In this document: positions 26,022 to 33,699 of the stretch, piece by piece | Position numbering within the stretch: position 1 is the first letter of the stretch | Layout: each line of letters begins with the position of its first letter | Assembly (NCBI GenBank): GCA_031546845.1 | Contig: JAVBJT010000014.1 | Location: forward strand, 124,001 to 188,000 | From: Azoarcus sp031546845 | Lineage (GTDB): Bacteria; Pseudomonadota; Gammaproteobacteria; Burkholderiales; Rhodocyclaceae | Direction: 5' to 3' | DNA length: 64,000 nucleotides | The notes under the pieces: model-generated | The model's database searches: none | What the model was told of the DNA's origin: nothing | The model's input: only the letters and a program-made list of their open reading frames with translations | Translations under genes and position numbers: made by a program

Positions 26022-26102
26022 GCCTAACGGTTGGCGTAACCGGCCGGTGCAGGCGGCGCGAAGCGACGCTTGCAATGATCCGTGTTGACTGAGATGTTAG
26101 GC
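26022..26102 (-). repeat. attC recombination site (81 bp)
   Basis: Exact and mutually complementary end boxes GCCTAAC and GTTAGGC lie 67 bases apart, with partly paired inner arms (GTCAACACGG near one end, CCGGTTACGCCAACC near the other) and a GC-rich middle. It starts 10 bases after the exported-protein stop on the minus strand and ends next to the ATG of the following gene. Confidence 0.85.
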
Positions 26103-26112
26103 GCCAAAGGAT

Positions 26113-26595
26113 TCACTGGTATTCGCATTCGGAGGGGAGGGTAGCGCCAATTCCGTCTTTGGCGACGGCTGCCTTGATTTGCTGCACGCAGCCTGGAGCA
26201 AGCGATTTGACCAAAAGAAATTGCGGGGCAGGGCAGTTGTCCGCCTTGCCCCGGATAAGCTTTCCTTTGCGAAAGCGGCACGTCAGCGTGGACTGGTCTT
26301 CTGTGTGTTCTGACCACATGCGCACGGGATCTCCCTTAACAATTTCAGTGAGGGAAAGAACGACCCAGCTTTCGCCATTCGGTACAAACGTAACTTGGCA
26401 ACCGGTGTAGCTTGGGCCGATGTCTTTCGCTCGCGGGAAAATTCGAATCGTAATGCCGTGATTGAACTCTTCGCCGGCCTCTGCCGGGGGAGAGGTTAAT
26501 TGGCAGTTGGTGCCGGAGGGGCGTGCATCGTCTGCTGCGGCAGCAGCAGAAGCGGTGAGCAAAAGAATAAATAACGAGAGGAATCGCATCAACAT
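26113..26595 (-). CDS. Exported hypothetical protein, second gene of the HNH cassette
   Basis: A 160-residue protein with a clear signal peptide (MRFLSLFILLLTASAAAAAD, cleavage near residue 21). The mature part has cysteines in NCQLTSP, TGCQVTFVP, LTCRFRKG, DNCPAP, PGCVQQI and SECEYQ, so it is likely a disulfide-bonded periplasmic protein. Its ATG follows the HNH stop with no gap, and no attC lies between them, so the two share one cassette. I do not know the family. Whether it acts with the nuclease is not shown. Confidence 0.72.
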   Translation of the reverse strand: MLMRFLSLFILLLTASAAAAADDARPSGTNCQLTSPPAEAGEEFNHGITIRIFPRAKDIGPSYTGCQVTFVPNGESWVVLSLTEIVKGDPVRMWSEHTEDQSTLTCRFRKGKLIRGKADNCPAPQFLLVKSLAPGCVQQIKAAVAKDGIGATLPSECEYQ

Positions 26596-27213
26596 CTAGA
26601 TAGCTCGCGAGAACCGCTCAAGTCCGTCCCATGAGCCAACTCGTGGGTCGCGTGAGCGAGGATCAGAAACAGCTACCTCATCAAGCGTGTAGCCCCCGCG
26701 GCCGAAGTTGCAAGCTGCGCAAGTGAGCACAACGTTGGACAAATCATTGTTTCCGCCGCGAGCATGCGGAACGATGTGGTCGTATTGAGCCCACATAGCC
26801 TGGAACGCGGCATGCTGTGAGTCGTTGGTGCGCCCCCATGAGATTGCATCAGGGTACTCCGCTTGCATCTTTGCCCGGATTTCTTTGCGAATTACCGGCA
26901 TCTCGCAGAACCTGCAATAGAAGCCGTCACGGGCATGAATCTGCTTTTGCTCTGCCGAGGACGGCATGCGCGCTTTAACGCGCTGCTCCTTTGGAAGGAT
27001 GGGGAGCGCATTCGGTACGGGGTGGTACTGGGTGAAGGGGCTGTTTTTACCCCAGATGGAATCGGTCCATTCCCAGATGGAACGCATATTGGCGAGTTGA
27101 AGAAGTTCCGAGGCCAGGTCTCTGCGGCCTTTTAGATGGGCAGTGACTGCCGCGTCGAGAAGTCGAGCTGCCTCCTGAATGTCGGATATAGGCGGACAGA
27201 AGCAGTTGCGCAT
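26596..27213 (-). CDS. HNH endonuclease family protein, cassette-borne
   Basis: A 205-residue protein. The C-terminal half carries an HNH domain: CRFCEMP gives the first zinc cysteine pair, YDHIVPHARGGNNDLSNVVLTCAACNFGR the catalytic His, the Asn and the second pair. The N-terminal ~90 residues (ISDIQEAARLLDAAV...) are helical. ATG 27213 has GAGG nine bases upstream; an extension to 27252 would start inside an attC-like site. HNH proteins are common integron cargo and act in restriction, homing or toxin roles; which applies here is unknown. Confidence 0.85.
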   Translation of the reverse strand: MRNCFCPPISDIQEAARLLDAAVTAHLKGRRDLASELLQLANMRSIWEWTDSIWGKNSPFTQYHPVPNALPILPKEQRVKARMPSSAEQKQIHARDGFYCRFCEMPVIRKEIRAKMQAEYPDAISWGRTNDSQHAAFQAMWAQYDHIVPHARGGNNDLSNVVLTCAACNFGRGGYTLDEVAVSDPRSRDPRVGSWDGLERFSRAI

Positions 27214-27250
27214 TTTTCGTGACCTCAAGACGCAGGAAGATTCCATGGTC

Positions 27251-27297
27251 ATCTAACGTGGAGCCTGACGGCCCGCCCGTGACGGCGGATCACTGAC
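27251..27297 (-). repeat. attC-like site after the membrane-protein cassette
   Basis: On the minus strand it ends in GTTAGAT, an exact GTTRRRY core. A CCGCC/GGCGG hairpin lies inside it. The upstream R'' box is degenerate. It overlaps the stop codon of the preceding gene, as cassette ends often do. Confidence 0.55.
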
Positions 27298-27841
27298 CGC
27301 TGCAATTGTCATGCGATGCCGTTTCCGCTGCGGAGGCTATCGCGCCACTCACTGCGGTTACAAAGCTTTGAAACTGAGCTTGGTCAGGGCCAGACCGTGC
27401 CACATTGACGGTTTCCTGACCCATTGCATTACAAAAAACCGCCCACTCAATGCGCCTGGCGGTGGCCAAAGCAAGCAGAAGACCGCCGACAGCCAGCACG
27501 CCAAAAAGCCCCTTCCACCAGGGTGTCAGCACTGCTGCAAACCCCACCGGAATGGCGCCCAAAAGCACGAGCGTTAACACGCCGGACCAGAAGCCATTTT
27601 GCCGACCCCAATAGCGATTCGGAGTGGGCGTAAGCGTTTTTAGAGGCACCGTCAGTTCGAATCGTGGGCCGAGCGCCGTATTGCCGGAAATCGAAATGTG
27701 ATCGCGAAAGAGATGAAACACGCGACGTCCGTCAAAGCGGCGTTCGTTGTATGTTGCGATCAGTTGATCCATGACGCCTGGCTGGCCGACTGTTCGCTGG
27801 ACCGGATTGTCAGGTTTCATTTCCAGCTGGGCGCCAAGCAT
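27290..27841 (-). CDS. Hypothetical membrane protein, first cassette gene
   Basis: A protein of about 183 residues. Residues ~30-80 are hydrophilic and contain ERRFDGRRVFHLFRDHISI. Two strong membrane helices follow (SGVLTLVLLGAIPVGFAAVL and GLFGVLAVGGLLLALATA), then a charged C-terminal domain ending in HDNCSGQ. The start is uncertain: ATG 27841 is used, ATG 27820 is possible, and the frame is open back to 27922 across an attC-like half-site. The family is not recognised. Confidence 0.65.
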   Translation of the reverse strand: MLGAQLEMKPDNPVQRTVGQPGVMDQLIATYNERRFDGRRVFHLFRDHISISGNTALGPRFELTVPLKTLTPTPNRYWGRQNGFWSGVLTLVLLGAIPVGFAAVLTPWWKGLFGVLAVGGLLLALATARRIEWAVFCNAMGQETVNVARSGPDQAQFQSFVTAVSGAIASAAETASHDNCSGQ

Positions 27842-27857
27842 AAAGTGCAGGCTCAAG

Positions 27858-27895
27858 CCCTTCCTCACACATCGTGTTGAGCGCAGTGTTAGAGC
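27858..27895 (-). repeat. attC-like half-site on the psd side
   Basis: On the minus strand CTCTAACACTGCGCTCAAC resembles an R''-L'' pair. No R' box completes it. It may be a deletion remnant. Confidence 0.35.
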
Positions 27896-27967
27896 ACATT
27901 GGCGGTGACCCATACCCGGCATGCTATCGGGGGAGTTCTATCCAGGCAAATGGAAGGGCGGTTTTTT

Positions 27968-28009
27968 TAACAGCCCGCGAAATCCCGTGGTCCGGGCGGT
28001 GGGTTACGG
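27968..28009. repeat. Flanking direct repeat, copy A (psd side)
   Basis: A 42-base segment matching 24333-24373 at about 83 percent. It includes the psd stop codon. On the minus strand it runs from TAACCC to GTTAAAA, so both ends carry inverted TAAC/GTTA, as in attC-like sites, with a GCCCG/CGGGC stem inside. Confidence 0.75.
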
Positions 28010-28654
28010 TAGTTCGGCCAGGATGGTGCTGGTGGCGGAAACCTTGTCGCCGATCGTCACGCGCGCGCGGCTGCCCGGCGGCAGGTAAAGATCGACCCGT
28101 GAGCCGAAGCGGATGAAGCCGTAGCGCTGGCCGCGGGCGAGTTGGGCGCCGGCATCCATGTAGCACAGGATGCGGCGTGCGATCAGGCCGGCCACCTGCA
28201 CGCAGGTAATGTCGTGGCCGTCGCGGGCGCGGATGTGCAGCGCGTTGCGCTCGTTTTCGGTCGATGCCTTGTCCAGCGCGGCGTTGACGAATTGACCGGG
28301 GTTGTACCAACGCTGTTTGACTTCGCCATCGACCGGGCTGCGATTGGAATGGACGTTGAACACGTTCATGAACACGCTGATCTTTACCGCCTCGCGGTCG
28401 AGCCAGGGATCGCGCGCGGGTTCGATGGCGACGATGCGGCCGTCGGCGGGGCTGAGCACGGCCTTGGTGTCCTGCGGAATCGGCCGTGCCGGATCGCGGA
28501 AAAACTGGATGACGAACACCAGTAAAAGCCATAGCGGCAGAGCCCATGCCCAGCTTGTTGCGGCGCTCGCGGCTAGCGCCAGAACCAGTGCGATAGCGAT
28601 AAAGGGCCAGCCTTCGCGGGCGATCAGGGGGTGAGGATAGTGCTTGTCGGGCAT
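28004..28654 (-). CDS. psd: Phosphatidylserine decarboxylase proenzyme
   Basis: A 216-residue short-form Psd that turns phosphatidylserine into phosphatidylethanolamine. It has membrane helices near residues 17-50, SPADGRIVAIE, HSNRSPVDGEV, and the self-cleavage FGSRVDLYLP near the C-terminus, where the serine becomes the pyruvoyl group. It follows ilvC, but a good terminator stands between, so a promoter of its own or read-through is needed. Its partner pssA has been separated by the cassette block. Confidence 0.96.
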   Translation of the reverse strand: MPDKHYPHPLIAREGWPFIAIALVLALAASAATSWAWALPLWLLLVFVIQFFRDPARPIPQDTKAVLSPADGRIVAIEPARDPWLDREAVKISVFMNVFNVHSNRSPVDGEVKQRWYNPGQFVNAALDKASTENERNALHIRARDGHDITCVQVAGLIARRILCYMDAGAQLARGQRYGFIRFGSRVDLYLPPGSRARVTIGDKVSATSTILAELP

Positions 28655-28680
28655 GGCATGCTCTCGGCGGGAAAACGAAA

Positions 28681-28711
28681 AGGCCGGGGCCGCGTTTGCG
28701 ATCCCCGGCCT
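28681..28711 (-). terminator. Intrinsic terminator after ilvC
   Basis: A perfect nine-base stem (28681-28689 with 28703-28711) followed on the minus strand by TTTTCGTTTT, 18 bases after the ilvC stop. It would limit transcription from the ilv genes into psd. Confidence 0.8.
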
Positions 28712-28728
28712 GGATGGACGGCTGCGGC

Positions 28729-29745
28729 TCAGTTCTTGGACTTATCGACCAGCGCCTTGGCCTTGATCCACGGCATCATGTCGCGCAGTTTGGCGCCGAC
28801 CTGCTCGATCGGATGGTCGGCGATGAGGCGGCGGCGGGCGGTCATGCTCGGGTAGTTGGTGCGGCCTTCCTGAATGAACATCTTGGCGTAGTCACCGTTC
28901 TGGATGCGCTTCAAGGCATTGCGCATGGCCGCGCGCGAGGTTTCGTTGATGACCTCGGGGCCGGTCACGTATTCGCCGTACTCCGCATTGTTGGAGATGG
29001 AGTAGTTCATGTTGGCGATGCCGCCTTCGTACATCAGGTCGACGATCAGCTTCAGTTCGTGCAGGCATTCGAAGTAGGCCATTTCCGGCGCGTAGCCGGC
29101 TTCCACCAGCGTCTCGAAGCCCATTTTCACCAGTTCCACGGCGCCGCCGCACAGCACGGCCTGCTCGCCGAACAGATCGGTTTCGGTTTCTTCCTTGAAA
29201 TCGGTTTCGATCACGCCGCCCTTGGTGCCGCCGTTGGCCGCGGCGTAAGAGAGCGCGATGTCCTTGGCCTTGCCGGATTTGTTCTGGTGCACCGCGATCA
29301 GGCTGGGCACGCCGCCGCCGCGCAGGTACTCGGAGCGCACGGTGTGGCCGGGCCCCTTGGGCGCGATCATGATGACGTCCAGATCGGCGCGGGGAATGAC
29401 CTGGTTGTAGTGGATGTTGAAGCCGTGGGCGAAGGCCAGTGCAGCGCCTTTCTTGATGTTCGGCTCGACTTCTTCCTTGTACACCGACGGGATGTTTTCG
29501 TCCGGCAGCAGAATCATGACGACATCGGCGCCCTTGACCGCCTTGGCGATTTCCTCGACCTTGAGGCCGGCCTTTTCCGCCTTGCTCCACGAGGCGCCGT
29601 CCTTGCGCAGGCCGACAGTGACCTTGACGCCGGAGTCGGCCAGATTCTGGGCGTGGGCATGGCCTTGGGAGCCGTAGCCGACGATGGTGACTTTTTTACC
29701 CTTGATGAGGGAGAGGTCGGCGTCCTTGTCGTAATAAACTTTCAT
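28729..29745 (-). CDS. ilvC: Ketol-acid reductoisomerase
   Basis: A 338-residue class I enzyme converting acetolactate or acetohydroxybutyrate to dihydroxy acids with NADPH and magnesium. The Rossmann motif VGYGSQGHAHAQNL is near residue 25, and the metal-binding Asp/Glu region (TDLFGEQAVLCGG, YFECLHELKLIVD) follows. ATG 29745 (MKVYYDKDADL) has AAAGGA six bases upstream and is the usual start; the upstream extension is not. It is the third gene of ilvB-ilvH-ilvC. Confidence 0.98.
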   Translation of the reverse strand: MKVYYDKDADLSLIKGKKVTIVGYGSQGHAHAQNLADSGVKVTVGLRKDGASWSKAEKAGLKVEEIAKAVKGADVVMILLPDENIPSVYKEEVEPNIKKGAALAFAHGFNIHYNQVIPRADLDVIMIAPKGPGHTVRSEYLRGGGVPSLIAVHQNKSGKAKDIALSYAAANGGTKGGVIETDFKEETETDLFGEQAVLCGGAVELVKMGFETLVEAGYAPEMAYFECLHELKLIVDLMYEGGIANMNYSISNNAEYGEYVTGPEVINETSRAAMRNALKRIQNGDYAKMFIQEGRTNYPSMTARRRLIADHPIEQVGAKLRDMMPWIKAKALVDKSKN

Positions 29746-29852
29746 GATCGTCCTTTCGCTTTGATGGCGTCGAATATTGAGCGGCGGCCATGATAACGGC
29801 ACGCGGGCTGGCTGCAAAATACCGCCGCTGGTTTGTACCGCTTGTGTCTGCT

Positions 29853-30344
29853 TTATACCTTGAGCACGCGGTCGCCGCGGCCGATGCCGCAGATGCCGGA
29901 ACGCACCGTTTCCAGGATCGCGCCGGTGCCGATGGCGCCAATGAAGGCATCGAGCTTGGCCTGGTTGCCGGTGAGTTCGATGACGTAGGAGGCATCGGTG
30001 ACGTCGATGATGCGGGCGCGGAAAATGTCCGCCGTGCGCTTCATCTCATCGCGTTCCTTGCCCGTGGCGCGGACTTTGAGCAGCATCAGCTCGCGCTCGA
30101 TGTGAGCGGCCTCGGAAATATCGACCACCTTCACGACCTCGACCAGCTTGTTCAACTGTTTGGTGATCTGCTCGATGATGTCGTCCGAGCCGATGGTGAC
30201 GATGCTCATGCGCGACATCGACGCATCTTCGGTCGGCGCGACGGTGAGCGATTCGATGTTGTAGCCGCGTGCCGAGAACAGCCCGGAGACGCGCGACAGC
30301 GCGCCGGATTCGTTCTCGATGAGCAGGGAGATGACGTGTCTCAT
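29853..30344 (-). CDS. ilvH: Acetolactate synthase small (regulatory) subunit
   Basis: A 163-residue subunit with an N-terminal ACT domain (HVISLLIENESGALSRVSGLFSARGYNIES is the usual valine-binding face) and the C-terminal IlvH domain. It activates IlvB and brings valine feedback inhibition. It lies 88 bases after ilvB and 107 before ilvC on the same strand. Confidence 0.97.
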   Translation of the reverse strand: MRHVISLLIENESGALSRVSGLFSARGYNIESLTVAPTEDASMSRMSIVTIGSDDIIEQITKQLNKLVEVVKVVDISEAAHIERELMLLKVRATGKERDEMKRTADIFRARIIDVTDASYVIELTGNQAKLDAFIGAIGTGAILETVRSGICGIGRGDRVLKV

Positions 30345-30432
30345 GTTGCGCTCGTGTGCTTGATAGCTCGTTAAGCCGCCCGTTTCGGCGCCCGCCGGGG
30401 TAAAGCCCGCGAGCGCTGGCTGGCGGGTGGAA

Positions 30433-32142
30433 TTACAGATCTTCGGCGGACAGGATCATCTCGGTCAGACCCTTGCCGCCCTGGACCATGGGATAGACGT
30501 TTTCCGTCGGGTCCACCTTGAAATCGAGAAAAACCAGATCGTTCTTGCGCGCGAAGGCTTCGCGCAGCGCGCCCTCGACGTCGCCCGGCCGTTCCACCTT
30601 GAGGCCGACGTGGCCGTACGATTCGGCAAGCTTGGCGAAGTCGGGCAGTGAATCCATGTAGGACTCGGAGTAACGGCCGCCGTGGAACATCTGCTGCCAC
30701 TGGCGCACCATGCCCAGGTAGCCGTTGTTCAGGTTGCAGATTTTGATCGGCAGGCGGAATTGCTTGCAGGTCGAGAGTTCCTGGATGCACATCTGGATCG
30801 ACGCCTCGCCGGTGACGCAGGCCACCGGGCGGCCCGGGTGGGCGAGCTGGGCGCCCATCGCGTAGGGCAGGCCGACGCCCATCGTGCCGAGGCCGCCGGA
30901 GTTGAGCCAGCGGCGCGGCTGCTCGAAGCGGTAATACTGCGCGGCCCACATCTGGTGCTGGCCGACATCGGAACTGACGAAGGCGTCGCCGCCGGTCACT
31001 TCCCACAGCTTTTGCACGACGAACTGCGGCTTGATGATGTCGTCCGAGTTTTTGTATCGCATGCACTCGCGGCTGCGCCATTCCTCGACCTGCTTCCACC
31101 ACGGCGCGATGCGTGCCGCGTCGGGCCGTGCGGACAGGGCTTCGATCTGGTTGGCCATTTCGCTCAGCACATCTTTCAGGTTGCCGACGATCGGAACATC
31201 GACTTTCACCCGCTTGGAGATCGACGACGGATCGATGTCTACGTGAATGATCTTGCGCGGTTCGCTGGCGAAATTCGCCGGATCGCCGATCACGCGGTCG
31301 TCGAAGCGGGCGCCGACGGCGAGCAGCACGTCGCTATAGTGCATCGACATGTTGGCCTCGAACGTGCCGTGCATGCCGGGCATGCCGAGGTATTGGCGGT
31401 CGGAGGCCGGATAGCCGCCCAGGCCCATCAGCGTGTTGACGATGGGCGCGCCGAGCAGGCGGGTGAGGCGGGTGAGTTCGGCGGACGCGTCGGCCAGCAC
31501 CACGCCACCGCCGCTGTAGATCATCGGCCGCTTGGCTTCGAGCAGCAGTTGCACGGCTTTCTTGATCTGCCCCTGGTGGCCCTTGACGACCGGATTGTAC
31601 GAGCGCATCGAGATTTCTTTCGGGTACTCGAAGGCGCACTTGGCGGCGGTGACGTCCTTGGGGATATCCACCAGTACCGGGCCGGGGCGGCCGGTCTTGG
31701 CGAGGTAGAAAGCTTTTTTGATCGTTACGGCGATGTCGCGCGCGTCGCGCACGAGGAAGTTGTGCTTCACGCAGGGGCGGGTGATGCCGACGGTGTCCAC
31801 TTCCTGGAATGCGTCCTGGCCGATCGCTGCTGTCGGTACTTGGCCGGAGATGATGACCAGCGGAATCGAGTCGCAGTAAGCGGTGGCGATTCCCGTCACG
31901 GCATTGGTGGCGCCGGGGCCGGAGGTGACTAGGGCGACGCCGACCTTGTCGGTGCTGCGCGCGTAACCGTCGGCCGCATGCACGGCGGCCTGTTCGTGAC
32001 GGACCAGAACATGGCGCACCTGCTCCTGCTGGAACAGCGCGTCGTAAAGATGCAGAACCGCGCCGCCAGGGTAGCCGAACAGATAATCGACCTTTTCTTC
32101 CTGCAGGCACCTGATTACAATTTCAGCCCCGGTCAGCACCAT
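30433..32142 (-). CDS. ilvB: Acetolactate synthase large (catalytic) subunit
   Basis: A 569-residue thiamine-diphosphate enzyme starting branched-chain amino acid synthesis. FGYPGGAVLHLYDAL carries the region before the catalytic Glu in VRHEQAAVHAADGYAR. The cofactor motif is GEASIQM(x)nN, with Glu where many enzymes have GDG; I believe this form is usual in betaproteobacteria. A FAD-associated middle domain is present. The ATG at 32142 has only a weak ribosome binding site, and a six-codon frame (MSLRWC) overlaps it out of frame. Confidence 0.97.
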   Translation of the reverse strand: MVLTGAEIVIRCLQEEKVDYLFGYPGGAVLHLYDALFQQEQVRHVLVRHEQAAVHAADGYARSTDKVGVALVTSGPGATNAVTGIATAYCDSIPLVIISGQVPTAAIGQDAFQEVDTVGITRPCVKHNFLVRDARDIAVTIKKAFYLAKTGRPGPVLVDIPKDVTAAKCAFEYPKEISMRSYNPVVKGHQGQIKKAVQLLLEAKRPMIYSGGGVVLADASAELTRLTRLLGAPIVNTLMGLGGYPASDRQYLGMPGMHGTFEANMSMHYSDVLLAVGARFDDRVIGDPANFASEPRKIIHVDIDPSSISKRVKVDVPIVGNLKDVLSEMANQIEALSARPDAARIAPWWKQVEEWRSRECMRYKNSDDIIKPQFVVQKLWEVTGGDAFVSSDVGQHQMWAAQYYRFEQPRRWLNSGGLGTMGVGLPYAMGAQLAHPGRPVACVTGEASIQMCIQELSTCKQFRLPIKICNLNNGYLGMVRQWQQMFHGGRYSESYMDSLPDFAKLAESYGHVGLKVERPGDVEGALREAFARKNDLVFLDFKVDPTENVYPMVQGGKGLTEMILSAEDL

Positions 32143-32288
32143 CGCAAACTCATCCAGTATCGCGTTCGTAGAAACGATGAACGTTACCGGCCGCCGCCGC
32201 GTTGGTCAAGGCGGCCAGGTAGGTAACTAGATAAGCGGCTAGGCAATGCCGGCGCCGGGCGCTTGGGTTTCTCCAAGGCGGGTTTTTC

Positions 32289-32303
32289 GAGGATATTTAA
32301 CTG
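32289..32303 (+). promoter_or_regulatory. Ribosome binding site pointing to a CTG start
   Basis: GAGGA at 32289-32293 is followed after seven bases by CTG at 32301, directly after an in-frame TAA at 32298-32300. No ATG, GTG or TTG lies at this spacing, which decides the sigma-factor start. Confidence 0.6.
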
Positions 32304-32864
32304 GCATCTGTAGTCGAACTCTCGGCATTTCTCGAAAGCATCGAAAAGCGTGCGTTCAAGCAGGCGCTATGGTCCTTGCGTGAGAACGAGGCCGCGCTTG
32401 ATGTCGTACAGGATGCGATGCTGAAATTGTCCGCCCGCTATAGCGAGCGGCCGGCTGAAGAGTTTCCGATGCTGTTTCAGCGCATCCTGCATAACGCGAT
32501 TCTCGATGCCCACCGCCGTTCCAGAGTGCGCCGCTTATGGGTGTCGCCGCTGTCGGCGTTTGCCGGCGAGGCGGAGGATGGGGATGATCCGCTCGATACG
32601 CTGGTCGATACCCGCGCCGAAGCCGAAGCCGAAACGCCGCATGCCCAATTCGAACGCAAACATGTTCTGGCGGCGATCGAGCAGGAGATCGCTCGCCTTC
32701 CTCTTCGTCAACGAGAAGCTTTCCTGATGCGTTATTGGGAAGAGATGAACATCGCCGAAACGGCTGAGGCGATGGGGTGCTCGGAAGGCAGCGTGAAAAC
32801 GCACTGCTCGCGTGCTACGCATGCGCTGGCTACGGCGCTGAAAGCAAAAGGAATCGTGCTATGA
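32301..32864 (+). CDS. ECF-type RNA polymerase sigma factor with apparent CTG start
   Basis: A 187-residue sigma factor. Region 2 is in AFKQALWSLRENEAALDVVQDAMLKL and PMLFQRILHNAILDAHRR; region 4 is in LPLRQREAFLMRYWEEMNIAETAEAMGCSEGSVKTHCSRA. If it began at the first conventional codon (TTG 32376) it would lose the start of region 2. The conserved N-terminus (ASVVELSAFLESIEKRAFKQAL) follows CTG 32301, which has a well-placed ribosome binding site. Its TGA overlaps the next gene's ATG. The DUF3619 neighbour may be its regulator. Confidence 0.9.
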   Translation: MASVVELSAFLESIEKRAFKQALWSLRENEAALDVVQDAMLKLSARYSERPAEEFPMLFQRILHNAILDAHRRSRVRRLWVSPLSAFAGEAEDGDDPLDTLVDTRAEAEAETPHAQFERKHVLAAIEQEIARLPLRQREAFLMRYWEEMNIAETAEAMGCSEGSVKTHCSRATHALATALKAKGIVL

Positions 32865-33238
32865 ACGAACAGGAATTCGCGCGTCGGGTCGCGGCCCATC
32901 TGGCTGTTGCCGCACATGAGGTCGACGATGCCACGGCCGCCCGCCTGCGCGCCGCCCGTTTGCGCGCGCTGGCGCCGCAGCAGCCCAGGGCCGGGTGGTT
33001 CGCGCGTCACGCTGCCTGGCTGCGGGCGTGCCTGTCGTCACGCTTGGCCTTGAATCAGGCGTTGGCAGTATGCGCGGTGCTCGCGCTGGTCGTCGTGGGC
33101 GATTATTGGCGCACGTCGTCGATGCTGGCGGAAGTCGAGGAAATCGACTCGGCGCTGCTGTCCGATGAATTACCGATCGATGCCTATCTGGATCAGGATT
33201 TTGGCGCATGGCTGCGACACGTTTCGGACGACTCCTGA
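32861..33238 (+). CDS. DUF3619 family membrane protein
   Basis: A 125-residue protein with one transmembrane helix at about residues 68-86 (LAVCAVLALVVVGDYW), a basic cytoplasmic N-terminus and an acidic tail (VEEIDSALLSDELPIDAYLDQDFGAWL). The acidic tail and the four-base overlap with the sigma gene are typical of DUF3619, which I infer could be a membrane partner or anti-sigma factor. It overlaps the following gene by 31 bases. Confidence 0.85.
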   Translation: MNEQEFARRVAAHLAVAAHEVDDATAARLRAARLRALAPQQPRAGWFARHAAWLRACLSSRLALNQALAVCAVLALVVVGDYWRTSSMLAEVEEIDSALLSDELPIDAYLDQDFGAWLRHVSDDS

Positions 33239-33699
33239 TCGCTGCTCTGTGGCTCGCCGGGGCCACGGCGGGAACGGCCGCGGCCGGAATCGCGCCGTTG
33301 TCCGCGCCCGGGTGGAAAGATCTGAGCAAGCATCAGCGCGAGGTGTTGGCGCCGCTGGCGGAAGAGTGGAGTGATTTGTCGGCGGTGCAACGGCAGAAAT
33401 GGGTAGGGCTGGCCAATCGCTACGACGGTCTTTCCGCCGATGAGCAGAACCGCATCCAGACGCGTATGCGCGACTGGGCGCGGCTGCAGCCGGAGCAGCG
33501 CGAACAGGCGCGCAACCAGTACCGGACCTTGCGCACTATTCCCGCCGAACAGCGCGGCAAACTCAATGCGGAGTGGGAGCGCTACCAAAGCCTGCCGCCC
33601 GAGGAACGCAAGCAACCTGCCACCGGCACGGGGGCTGCGCGGCGGACAGAGGCGACAGCCCCCGGGCAGAAAGCGCAATCCGAGCAGAAAGCGCCATGA
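33208..33699 (+). CDS. DUF3106 family exported protein
   Basis: A 163-residue protein with an N-terminal signal peptide (about residues 1-26) and tandem helical segments rich in W, R and Q (WKDLSKHQREVLAPLAEEWSDLS, QRQKWVGLANRYDGLSADEQNR, RDWARLQPEQREQARNQYR). These are the repeats that define DUF3106. The tail is low complexity. It sits in the sigma/DUF3619/DUF3106/RDD operon and overlaps both neighbours. Function is unknown; helices of this type suggest a periplasmic binding or chaperone-like role. Confidence 0.87.
   Translation: MAATRFGRLLIAALWLAGATAGTAAAGIAPLSAPGWKDLSKHQREVLAPLAEEWSDLSAVQRQKWVGLANRYDGLSADEQNRIQTRMRDWARLQPEQREQARNQYRTLRTIPAEQRGKLNAEWERYQSLPPEERKQPATGTGAARRTEATAPGQKAQSEQKAP

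Noticed and set aside
27842..27922. Upstream extension of the first cassette gene to 27922
   Set aside because: The added residues are encoded by an attC-like half-site and spacer; no ribosome binding site supports that start.
32143..32300. Attenuator leader peptide for ilvB
   Set aside because: Short frames upstream of ilvB (for example MPVKYPRKTRLGETQ...) are not enriched in Ile, Leu or Val, and no terminator/antiterminator pair was convincing.
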